A DNA stretch of 64,000 nucleotides from Trichuris trichiura. Lineage: Eukaryota; Nematoda; Enoplea; Trichinellida; Trichuridae. This document shows positions 1 through 10,100 of the stretch, piece after piece (position 1 is the first letter of the stretch; each line of letters opens with the position of its first letter). The notes beneath the pieces were generated by a model. The model had not been told where the DNA came from. It did no database searches and saw nothing but the letters and a program-made list of their open reading frames with translations. Location: the NCBI GenBank assembly GCA_037903355.1, contig JBAJFE010000011.1:1807001-1871000 (forward strand), in the 5' to 3' direction. A program made the translations under genes and the position numbers.

Positions 1-1097
1 ATGGCCAAGGCTGAGCGCCACTTAATTCTAGCTTACAGGCAAACATTGCGGATAGCACACAAATGTACGGGATGTGCCGCCTCGGATGCTTGACACTGCC
101 TCCCTATTTAGCATTAAATGGACAGCTGTATTATCAGCACACGGCAGCCGGCCAGTGGGTCTTATCCATGCACTTTGGCTCCCCTGTTGAGCTGAACGGC
201 CCATGACCGCTAATGGATATCAACGGGGGGTCCACGTGAGCATAATTAAGACGGCTCGGTAAAGGGCGGAAACAAAAACTCATTGGCATGAAGCGCGTTG
301 ACAAATATAGTAAAGGTCATTGACCGTTATTGTTCTATTAGAGAATAATGGTTTTACGGTCCATTCAACATCGCTGACTTAGGATACCGACAATGTGAAT
401 GATCCCTGGAGCGCCAACTTTCGGTCGCTCTACCCCCTACGATGCTAAACACATCTGTCGACGGGTGCCCTCTTAGAAGAATGAATGAATAGCAGTCTAA
501 CGACATTGCAATTAATGTTCAGCGTACAGAATGAGAGACGTTGGCTCTCTAGTTACAACGTCACATTGAAACGGAACTTTGAGGAGTTGTCCAGAGAGAC
601 GACAAAGAGATGAGACATTCAGTCTGGAATGTCAACGATGACAAATTGAGAACGTTTGCGACCTTGCAAGGCAATCTTTTCGTGCACGCTAGTAAACGAG
701 AAACAGTTTTACAAGCGACACGTCTGCCTAAACAATTAACATCTCGCGACCAATAGGGTAAAATGCGTCGAGGGTCCCTTGGGTTGGCGCGGACAACAAC
801 CGGGTGCGCGCGCATTACTTTCGCGTCAGGTGAAATGTTGACATTTAGCACAGGGTCCCGTAAGGGGAAAAAAGAATGTATTGCCCTCATGCGCCTCACT
901 GAATTGGTGTAAAGGAAGGAAATAAGAAGAAACTTGCTACCCCCTATTGGTGACAGCAGCTGTCCGCGGAAACCGGTCGCCAAGGATGACGACCCTGACC
1001 ATTCAGAATATTTTATCGAATGGTCACTTTTCAATGGCGTCTTCAACCAGCCAGTGTTAATATTGGAAAACGAACAACTAAAAAGAATAACTCTTAC
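1..1097 (-). other. Presumed first intron of the glypican gene; no gene recognised
   Basis: The minus-strand glypican exon ends at a GTAAGA donor at 1097-1096, and its continuation must lie toward or beyond coordinate 1. I read all three minus frames and found nothing resembling the next glypican segment (the helical region with the MFxxTYG motif). One minus frame is open over about 561-1103 but does not look like the family and is probably chance. Base composition is more balanced here than in the AT-rich stretches later in the window. The best reading is intron sequence running off the window edge. Confidence 0.5.
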
Positions 1098-1488
1098 GAT
1101 CAAAGCCGTTCGTGCGACTCTTGAACGCCAACACCAGATTCATGATGCTGTCCTGGACAAGACGCCGGAACTCGTGTTGCGAACGGAGAACAAACTGGTT
1201 TTCCATTTCTTCAGTGCAACAGGTGAGGCCCTTAGCGCATACCTTGAGACGATGGTTGACGAACGCATCAGTGGGCAATGATTGTTTTGAAAGGGCATTC
1301 GAACCCTCCAAATCCGCAAAGCTTTTGTAAAAATGGTTACGCACTTGGCCGCAAGTTTGGTTCCAGCTGTCAGCTGTTCCAACTGAATTGACCATAATGT
1401 CCACTTCCTTGCCTTTGCCAATGGCCAAACGGCCAAATAGAATCGTGAGCTGGCAGTAAAGTAGCAGAGAGACCGGCAAGGGTGCCAT
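1098..1488 (-). CDS. Glypican, first coding exon (N-terminal part only)
   Basis: Glypicans are GPI-anchored heparan sulphate proteoglycans that modulate Hedgehog, Wnt and BMP signalling at the cell surface. This exon encodes 130 residues plus one base. The start at 1488 is chosen because it opens a good signal peptide: MAPLPVS, a hydrophobic run to about residue 20, then the mature part. The glypican N-terminal cysteine pattern follows: C46 in TCGQVR, C84 in LKVC, then the diagnostic C90-C91 pair in LTCCTEEMEN, followed by the helix with LRSQHEFRRLVQ and the FKSRTNGFD end, where vertebrate glypicans have 'SR..KFD'. The exon ends in phase 1 at a GTAAGA donor. The rest, including the 14-Cys core, glycosaminoglycan sites and GPI signal, is outside the window. 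Which glypican subfamily it belongs to cannot be decided from this exon. Confidence 0.85.
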
Positions 1489-3047
1489 TCTCCTGGTGCC
1501 TCCTTTAATCGTGGGAAAACTGTCCACCATGAAGGGAAAGCACTCACGATGGAGCACGACCAGCAATCCATGACCCTAACCTGCGAGCGAACATAGCGCA
1601 CGCAGCGATTTCTCCTGCGACAATGGTCAAATAGTTGTCCGTGCGACAAGGCCGACCAACAGCGACCGCAGCGCCCTTGAATGTCGCAACGGGGGAACCG
1701 GCCCACAGTAATCATCAACAGTAGGCTAAGTACCTACATTTTATCTATAATTGCGCCAAAAAATAATGAACGTTTCTTGCCAGTCATTCTTGATCGTTTG
1801 CACAGATGTCTAAGAGCGACCAGCTGAAGAGTGTCGTACGCCGAAGGCAGCGAAGCAATTGGAAGATAGAAATGAAATGGAATCCACCCATGTCCGTAGG
1901 AATTGATGTCCCTTGCCGTCACAGATTTCATCTCAGCTCGTCAACAGCAAGATAGCAGCAGCTGGTGCTAAAAACAAAGTATACTTATAGTGAAAAGAAC
2001 TATTCAACAAGGGAAGATACGCGTAAAATTCCGGGAACGCCGAATGATAACGAAGTTCTTGCGCCCTGTTGACAGGTGGGAAGTCAATAAAACAATAATT
2101 TCACGAAGTTAAGCGAGACTGGTCAAAAAAGCAATTTACTGCCCATATGGCACTACAACACGCTCTCTACAACGAAATAGACGCCAAAAACCTTCGGCAT
2201 ATTGTTTGGGCTCTTAAGCGCAATTGCAAACTATATTTCTCGAAAAGGAGTGGCCAAAGGTGACGCGTAGAAGAGTCAATGCTAAACCATTCCTTCGCAT
2301 TGCCAGAAAAGCCAACTGAAGCAACATTTTCTAGTTCAAATATTTCACCTATTGTGGCCGCTCGCACAGGTAACATTGAATGGTCATAGTATCCGGTCTT
2401 CCAGGAGCTTCAGCACTCAACATATTACAGTTCACGAAAGCGAACGTTCAAGTGGTGATTACTGTATTCATGCTTGTGATCAAAGGTGCAATTGCACGTC
2501 TAATATGTAAGCTTTCATCCTTACAATTTTCATCGCCTTGATAAGCTGATAAATGACGTCCAGATTAGGTAGTCTCCGCTTAACAGAAATTAGATAACGC
2601 GTTTTTCCGATTTTCTTAAATACTGTTGCTTCCGCTGCTAAAATGGAAGATCAGGAAACGCTGCTGCTTCTTTCGGTGAGCTACTTCTTTATATTATCAG
2701 CATTTGTTGTTCAATCCGGCAATTTGCTTTCGTTGCCTGCGATCCTATAAGACACTCGGCGGTAAAGCGAGAATAGCGAAAGCGTTGTTCTCGCTTTACC
2801 GCCGAGTGTCTTATATGATTGGGTAGTTGCATATTTCTAATCTAATATTTATATCAAATTTCTTCGGTTTCAATGTTTCTTTGGAATAAGCATTGCATCC
2901 TAGGCAGCGTGTTTCATTGTTCAATCGTTTTTTTTACCCAAGCACCACGAAAAGCTGCTCGTCAAGTAAACGACCATCTAGAACGAACAGCGAAAATTCG
3001 ACACTGCTTTGTCAATAGGCAATGCGTATATGTGATAAGAAAAATTA
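1489..3047. other. Interval between glypican and NDUFV2; no gene established
   Basis: This is glypican upstream sequence plus intergenic DNA. Three weak coding signals were seen. A plus-strand frame over about 2104-2386 is protein-like but broken by one TGA at about 2257. A minus-strand 69-codon frame at 2167-2376 lies opposite it. A plus-strand ATG at 2643 opens 11 codons and then meets a GTGAGC donor, which could be a short first exon. None matches a family I know. A strong hairpin lies at 2741-2820 and is listed separately. Confidence 0.4.
2741..2820. repeat. Near-perfect hairpin, 28 bp uninterrupted arms
   Basis: Bases 2746-2773 and 2788-2815 are exact reverse complements (28 bp) around a 14-base loop. 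The arms contain GACACTCGGCGGTAAAGCGA. Beyond the arms one mismatch is followed by three more paired bases, so the stem reaches about 32 bp. It is GC-rich compared with its AT-rich surroundings. Exact complementarity suggests a young foldback element, a MITE remnant or a hairpin small-RNA source; no coding role is seen. Confidence 0.8.
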
Positions 3048-3904
3048 CTAGAGGTCGCCTCGAACGCCGAACCCTGGACCGTACGGTTTTGACTTCAATG
3101 TAGTTAAGCCGGTAATTGGCTCCGCGGCCAGACGTCCACTTTGCGGACCTGCTTTGGGTCGTTTGCCATCCTTAACCACGTCCAGTATGCGTACAGTGTC
3201 CTGAAGTGTCAAGTCTTCGTAGTAGTCGTCGTCAATCTATTGTAAAAAATAATGATTTTCAAGTTTGCAACTTTTCGTGCGCTACCTGCATCATTGGTGC
3301 ATTGGCGCAAGCACCCAGACATTCCACCTCCGACAGGGTGAATTTTCCGTCTGCTGTCGTTTGGCCAGCGTGAATTCCTAAAAACTTTTGCATAGCTTAA
3401 AGTTCACTTTCCCTCTAAATCACTACCTAAGTGTTTTTCAGCTGTACGCAACACTTCCTCAGCGCCTCGGAGCATACACGGGGTGGTAGTGCAAACTTGA
3501 ACATGATGTTTTCCCATTGGTTTTCGATTGTACATCGTGTAGAAAGTAGCTACTTCGTAGATTCTCATTCTTGGTACCCCTGATAAGGGAAAAAAGAAAT
3601 ATTAAGCCAACAATAACAAATGTCCATTGGTCGTACCTATAACTTCAGCCACTTTGTTCATGGCAGCTATAGGTAACCAACCGTGCTGCCTTTGAGCTAT
3701 ATCCAAAACGGGCAAAATAGCGGCCGACTTGTGGGCAGCCGGATACATGGCTTTGATTGCTTTTATACGTTCCATATTTTCCGCGGTAAATTCGAACGGT
3801 GTAGTTGCATTGTTTTCAGGTGAATCCCGGTGTACGTAAACTTCATCGTGACTTAGTCGGACCTGACTGCTAATCACAGCACGGCGAACAGCCAAGCGTA
3901 GCAT
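3048..3904 (-). CDS. NDUFV2: NADH:ubiquinone oxidoreductase 24 kDa subunit (NDUFV2), complete, 4 exons
   Basis: This is the peripheral-arm subunit of mitochondrial complex I that carries the N1a [2Fe-2S] cluster. Exons on the minus strand are 3904-3637, 3579-3427, 3377-3286 and 3236-3048; introns are 57, 49 and 49 nt, all GT-AG. The joined frame gives 233 residues. Residues 1-18 ([18 protein letters not shown]) look like a mitochondrial presequence. Family landmarks follow: [55 protein letters not shown], then CTTTPC (C119, C124) and [10 protein letters not shown] (C160, C164), which are the four cluster ligands in their usual C-x4-C and C-x3-C spacing. The C-terminus ends [10 protein letters not shown], as in other family members. 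Length is normal for the family and no defect is seen. The bases just before the ATG read CTTTCAG then CAAAAG, which could be a trans-splice acceptor. It lies about 200 bp downstream of the Smoothened stop on the same strand. Confidence 0.97.
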
Positions 3905-4104
3905 CTTTTGCTGAAAGCTTCTATTAGCAATCGTAGCTAAGTAAAAACACTACTGAATATGACATAATGGCAGTTGACCAATCTTGGAAGTCAAAATAAT
4001 AGCGTTCTAGATTTCAAACGTATTTATCCATCTGGATAGTGTGCCGGAGGATATAAGGTCATAAATAACGGTAACAACATTGACATAACAAGAAAAATGT
4101 TTCG
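3905..4104 (-). promoter_or_regulatory. Short intergenic region between Smoothened and NDUFV2
   Basis: Only 200 bp separates the Smoothened stop from the NDUFV2 start, both on the minus strand. Read on the minus strand it holds a GATAAA (an AATAAA variant) at about 4030-4025, suitable for a Smoothened 3' end, and a pyrimidine-CAG acceptor 6 bases before the NDUFV2 ATG. No TATA box was seen. The arrangement fits either a compact independent promoter or a polycistronic unit resolved by trans-splicing. Confidence 0.4.
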
Positions 4105-7100
4105 CTAACTCCTATTACAAAAACGTAAAGCTAACAATTGTTGCTCCACGAAGGCTTCCTCTTCAGGATCAATGTTCTCGCTGTCCGAGTCATCACTATC
4201 ACTTAGGGTATTGTCTTTTTCGTCCGTTGATTCTCGATCGTCTTCCAACGTCTTTTTCTTTTTGCTACCTTTCGGGGAACCTGCTTCGTCGGTCACTTTC
4301 GCATTAGGGGCTGTACAATTACCGGCTTGAACCACATTGTTCGCTTGCATCCAGTTCAGCCATTGATAGTAGAAGGGTAAAAAAGCATTTGCCATAGCTG
4401 GCGTTTGCAAATGACCAGATATTGCTGCCGGCGAACTACTGACCATAGGGAAACCTCCAGGCCACACAGGGGGACAAAAAGGAGGATAACAGGGCGCATA
4501 TGCTGGCCAAGCACCCGGAAAGCCAAAATTTGGAGCCGCTGTCGTTTCACTGGCCACTCTGAAATTTGCAAACTAACACCATTTTGCCTTTTACGGTTCA
4601 GCAACAATTGTTGCTAATTCGATTTCATGCTGAACGAATAATGGTAGCAAAGACCTTAACCGACCTGGAAGCACCACCAAACGGTAAAGAAGGCAGGGAA
4701 CGTCCTATCTGCAAATTTGACGGCAGGGAGCAACTTTTGAAAGAAGGCGCCGTTATGCCGGAGGAACTTGCACAGCTATTTTGATGACGTAAATATCCAA
4801 GATTTCCGCGAAGACGAAATCGTTTACAAAACTCCTTTTTACTGCGATGCTGCTGACGTGAAGAATTCCTTCCCGTAAGACAACCTTTATCATAGTACAG
4901 TTCACGGAAGGCAGAAATCATTTTAACACTTACTGTCCGTGTCAAGCATCGGATGCGTACACGAAGGCAAAGTATCACCTTCAAGGATGCCATTTTGCAA
5001 GGGAAAGTCATTTGCATGAAACTCTTTGTCACTGTCCGCCGCGTACGTTGATTTATAAAAGCGTCTTAAAGCATGTTATCAAAGTGGACATATATAATTG
5101 TATGCTCAATAAGTGACCAACCTGAGAAAACGGATTTTGTCTGGCGTGAAGTCTGCGCTGCTAACCAGAATAGCACAATTAAGAATTGCGGGTAGAAATT
5201 CCATTAACACGTAAGTTTGCATAAGAGGAAGACTGGATTTGTACTTCAACGCGCAATTATCAACTGAACTTTCACTGGTTGCCAACTGACAACTGAAAAA
5301 AGAAATATGGATGCTGGCCGCAGCAGATTTTAAGTGATTACATTATGTAATCCAGCAAAACCCGTTTTTTCTTGTCGAAAATCAGCATTTCTTTCCAATG
5401 ATAAAATAGGCCAAAGCAGTAGGCTGTCAAGTGAAAAAGGAACATCAAACCTGGAACTATGCAACCTGACGACACTTTGAATTGAAACCATTAAATGCCT
5501 ACTGAGTTTAAATGTAGAAAACTTTGGAATATAGTAACCTCTGCGACATACTACTCGTCGACGAACAGCTGAGAAAAACAATTTCACATTGTTAACGTAC
5601 GTTGGAAAATCAATGGAGGATACTTACCAAGTATGTACAAAATGATCCATGTTAAAACTGGTAAACTTGTTGGCAAATAATAAAGAAGTAATGTTAGCGG
5701 AGGATTTTGAAGACCGACGAAACATACACCCGTGATACCGTCAGCGTCCGCCTACGTTCTCCATATAAAATTTCGCTTTGTTTGATGCAACAAGTCAACT
5801 TACGACGTTGAAGAAACCAGCTAGAGCAATAGTAGCGACTATTGGTATAAAGGGAACGACGAAATGTAGTTTGGAGGCCATTTTGTCATAACGCTTTTCA
5901 GTGCGTTCATTTGGCGCGCTGCTGAAGGTGTACTGATGGTAAAAGAAAACTGCAAGCCAACATATCGCCTGGAATCGAGTCGCATAAACAATTGCGAACT
6001 GCCCAACGCATTGCGGGGAACTGCTATTTGACCTAAGCAGAGCAGCGTAAGAATGAGTATGATCAAAATGGACATACCATATGGAAACGCCTTCTCTCTG
6101 TCTCAGAGCGCCATTATTACAGGATATAGTTCTTCTCCATTGAGAGTTCAACGGAAGAAGCCAACAAAACAAAATGATAGCACGACAGCAGATATCCCCT
6201 ACCAATGGCGTAAAGTATCTAGGTGCTTCAAAAATACTCGTAAATTGGCAGATCTATATGAGATAGAGGGAAAAAATGAGCAACGGAGTAAAGTGAATAG
6301 CCACTCACCAAAACAACAACAGAAAAGGAAAAACTAAAAGGGGCAACCAGCCAAGCAGTATTGTCAAGCAGCAAATGATCCACAGCGGAGAACCAATGGC
6401 TAGTGCAATTTAGAGCGCAATATGGTATCACCCAGTCTTCACGTTCAAGAGAAAATACTAATGGTTTAACGCAGTTTACCGGTTTTGGATTAGTGTCGTC
6501 CCATATAGGAAAAGCATAATCCACCTACGAGAAAAAAAAACCAATTAAACATTAAAACTGTACAGCTGCATTATTTACCGTACAAGTGTTGCTAAAAATC
6601 ATTGGATCAGTGCAATTTCCCAGCTGCTCAGGCCACAGGTTGTTGTCAACCAAAAAGTGACAATCCCTACGGACTTTTTCGCACTGCCCTTGCGGAACCA
6701 GACGACGACTACCATTGTGGCAAGGAGCCACGTTTGCTGTACAAAGCAGACTCCTCAGCAATGTCCAACAATGAGGAAGGCCAGCCAAGCTTTGGTACGC
6801 CTCCAAATTAGGAAGATCTATTTTTAAAAAAAAACATCAAAACTGATTATTCAAACACTAGCAACTCATTAGCATGCACGCCTCAAGCGTACAGTTTGAG
6901 AATTGTGCATGAAGGCTCTTACCGTTATCGCGGAACCAGTAGTCGCCGCCATTAAAACTGGCGCCAAGGCAAGTAAAGCTGTCCAGAGCTGAACAAGTTC
7001 CGGGTACCGGACTTCGGCAGCTCGGTACAAGATACCAGCGGGTAGTGCCGGTGGGCCATATGCCCAATGGTTTTGCTTCTTCCGTGTAGTTCAGAAAAGC

Positions 7101-7172
7101 CTTTGGAGGCCAAGAAGCAGGCTCGCCAATGACGCATTGTAGTACGGAAAATATGACAATTACTGTGAACAT
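4105..7172 (-). CDS. smo: Smoothened, class F seven-transmembrane Hedgehog signal transducer, complete, 12 exons
   Basis: Smoothened relays Hedgehog signal across the plasma membrane when Patched inhibition is lifted. Minus-strand exons: 7172-6923, 6817-6579, 6524-6309, 6253-6078, 6032-5804, 5751-5628, 5568-5503, 5465-5342, 5292-5122, 5031-4934, 4884-4665, 4558-4105. All phases agree and the sum is 788 residues plus stop, close to human SMO length. Residues 1-16 are a signal peptide (MFTVIVIFSV start). A Frizzled-type cysteine-rich domain follows (TCSALDSFTCLG; LPHCWTLLRSLLCTANVAPC; GQCEKVRRDCHFLV; LWPEQLGNC), then the linker ending NCTSHWF. TM1 (SFSFSVVVL), the TM3 block CVGQFAIVYATRFQAICWLA, TM4, then DGITGVCFVGL, TM6 (PGLMFLFHLTAYCFGLFYHW) and TM7 follow. 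The cytoplasmic tail (about 530-788) is Ser/Arg-rich and then acidic (SDSDDSDSENIDPEEE). The 37 nt intron 5466-5502 and the tail splices are the least certain. The ATG was chosen because it opens the signal peptide and an in-frame stop lies just upstream. Confidence 0.93.
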
Positions 7173-10100
7173 CAAAACCGACACCAATATCACCAAGGAG
7201 CCCAACCAGAAGCGCCCAATGCACTAGCAAGTATGGTAATTTAAAAATAAATGGCTGTTAGGTTCACCTACAGTCTGTAGCTAGCTGAAAGATGCGTTGA
7301 ATTTCGGTCGGCGTAATCGTCCTTTAATGTCTTAATGATTTATGGTTGTAAAATAGCCAATGTTTTGAAGATACACGCTAGTGGGACTCGAGTTATTTGT
7401 TTCTATGGGTTTTTTTGCAACTTTGCGCATTTTTAAAGTTTAAACGGAAAGGTGCTGTACGAATGGAAAAAGTTAAATGTTCTACTATCTTACATCGAGT
7501 TTTTCTCTTCTGCAACGCGAGTAATCTTGTCATCAAAGCAAGACTTCGAAGTTTCTTACTTCCTGTTGTCGGAAGAAAAATTTAACTGTATAAGTGAAAT
7601 GTAGACCGTTTTTTGCGTTGAGCACGGAACAACAGAAATCTTGAAGGCTATGACCTAGGAACTTTGTTTGAATTCAACAACCAGTCATCACTTGAGGAGA
7701 AAGAATGTGCAATGAAAGCGTTTTTTACTGTGATGAATACTCCAATGTATTTCAACAATTAAACTTTCCTATTTGAAAAGCAGATGCCAAACTGACGTTT
7801 GAATCACGCGAAATGTTTTCTGCGTAGTATGGAAAGCACTGCGGCTTGTAGTTCATGGATGTTTCTTTCATCAAGCTGACCAACCTCTAAAGCACTATTA
7901 GGTTGTTTTTTTAAATACCGAACTTTTTGCTGTTCCCCGTATTAAAGCCACCGCTAGTTGCCACTCAACGTTACCTGCTCATCCTTTTCGGACTTGAATA
8001 CGTTTTTACTGTATTCGTTTTTGTAGTATCTGGGCACTTTAATCTTGGTACATTTGCATTGCTTCACATAATGACAAGCTTTGTCCTGCGTGCAGTGAGT
8101 TAACGGCTTGCAAATAGTGGCAGTAAATTTTCTCCCTTAATTCCAACGATATAATTTTTCATAAATTCAGCTGTTGCAATCATAAATTTTGTCGTAATGA
8201 TTTACACGAAATATTAAGATGAAAATTTTTGGAAACCTAGAAACATCGTTTGCTATGGTGTTTGAATTTTAACGCGGGCTGCCTTTGTGAGCTTTTGAAC
8301 GGAGGTTTTGGTTTCCGTTCGTCGGGTGAATGCGAATTTTCCATAGCGAATTGTGTAAGAAGAATTAGTTTTCTTAAGACGCTCGCAATCCAAGAAGCTT
8401 CGAATTCAGTTTCCATTTTTTGCTCCAGCTGAATATGATCTGCTATTTACCCATTTTTAAATTCCAAAAACATCGGAAGTGCCAGATCGACAAACTATAC
8501 GACCTTGTAAGCTTTTGAATTCAACTTGATCTTGCACTCTTGGTTGCGTTAAGTTGTACTTCAGACTTCTTGCTTTCTCGTTTATTCTTTTCAAGAAGCT
8601 GCAAACGGTCCATGCTTCTCTGCTGTAAGTGCTTAAGAATAAATATTTATTGCCAATGGGTCTATTTGCTTCTCGGTAGTTTTTCAGGGTAACGCTGCAG
8701 TGATTTCAATATCAGAATGCAGAATGATTGTCATACATACCGCCATTATCAAGGTAATGTCCTTCCGCGCGAGCTGATCGTTAGCCTTTTTACTACTGAC
8801 TGTAATTCTCTACTTTCTGGCGGAAGTGTGAACGTGCACAGGCAATGTAGGATAAACATACTGTTAAGCTAAAAGAAGTACGTAATAGCTGGTTAAACAC
8901 ATGTCCGAAACTAAAGAGTTGCTGCTTTAATGATTGCAAGATTGCATTATTCTCGTTGTTAATGATAACTGCGTTTCGTGGTCTCTTCTAAACAGTTTCA
9001 GTTATTTGATGTCTCATAGGATAGAGTTAGTTTGTGCCATTTACGTAAGCACGATTTATTTGGGCTTTTACTTTTTTCAAACTTTTACTGCCACTCTAGT
9101 ATTATTTTATTAGTATGGTGTCAATTACTTTGAATGCTTGTAAGAACTGCGCTTTCCTATACGCTGTGCTACATAGTGGGAGCAATTAAGTACCTGCATA
9201 TCATTAAACTGGACGATAGAGGTGACGCGGAACGGTAGTGGGGTGAGGCTCTTATGTCAATGCCTGTAGGGTGTGCGGTCTGCCCAGTTTTTTTATTCCG
9301 GTCAAGAACTTTAGTTAAAAGCAACTTGATTAATGCTAAAGTAGATAGAAAACAAAGCTATCCGATACTGTATGAATGCGGGATGTTTTGTAACGGCTTT
9401 ATAGGTTTGCATGGTAAAAGTAATGATGCATTGTTTAATGATTGATAAGCGCAATTAGAAGAAAAGAGCAGGGCTTTTGAATCGCTGAGTCACTTTCTCA
9501 ACGAAATAACTGAAACGGTCCCGTGAGCGATGTTAAAAGTGTTTCATCTAAAGAATGAGATCATTACTTTGTTGCCATGAACATATTGTACTTCCTTATT
9601 TGTTTTCGATCCTATAAGTCATGTTTAATTTACATTCTGTGGGGCACATTTTTATTAAATTAATTGGACAATTTTCTCTCAGCATCTTTCAGCAGGAAAT
9701 TGGCTCGTATCTCGTTCAGTGATGAGCTCGAGGTTATGCATTATTTTAAGATTTTTGCTAACGTTTAGCAGGTGACACCGGTTTTCCTTACGAATAAAAG
9801 GGTATAAGGAGCTGAACTATTGTAGAGTTCTGATTAAATGTAGAGACTAAACTTATTTTTTGACTTACTGCTTTATTAGGGTTAACCAAGGACCGCCATC
9901 CGCGGTATGGTGTGCGGATGCCTTTGAGCTCTTCTTTGAGCTAGCGTTTTTCAGTTGCTTTAGTAATGATCTAAAGCGACCTTGGCTCATTGAAGCACCC
10001 GTTAAGGTAATTTTCCTGTCAAAGCAGTCATTTTCTTTCTTTCTCATTTGCCGAGCGGTCGCGTAAGTCGTTTTGCCGCAATTGACATAGAATAACCGTT

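Noticed and set aside
561..1103. A 180-codon minus-strand frame directly downstream of the glypican exon
   Set aside because: No resemblance to the next glypican segment, and the exon ends at a good donor before it; treated as intron.
4566..5032. Plus-strand open frames that look acidic and protein-like
   Set aside because: They lie opposite the Smoothened cytoplasmic-tail exons, whose minus-strand phases fit exactly, so they are antisense shadows.
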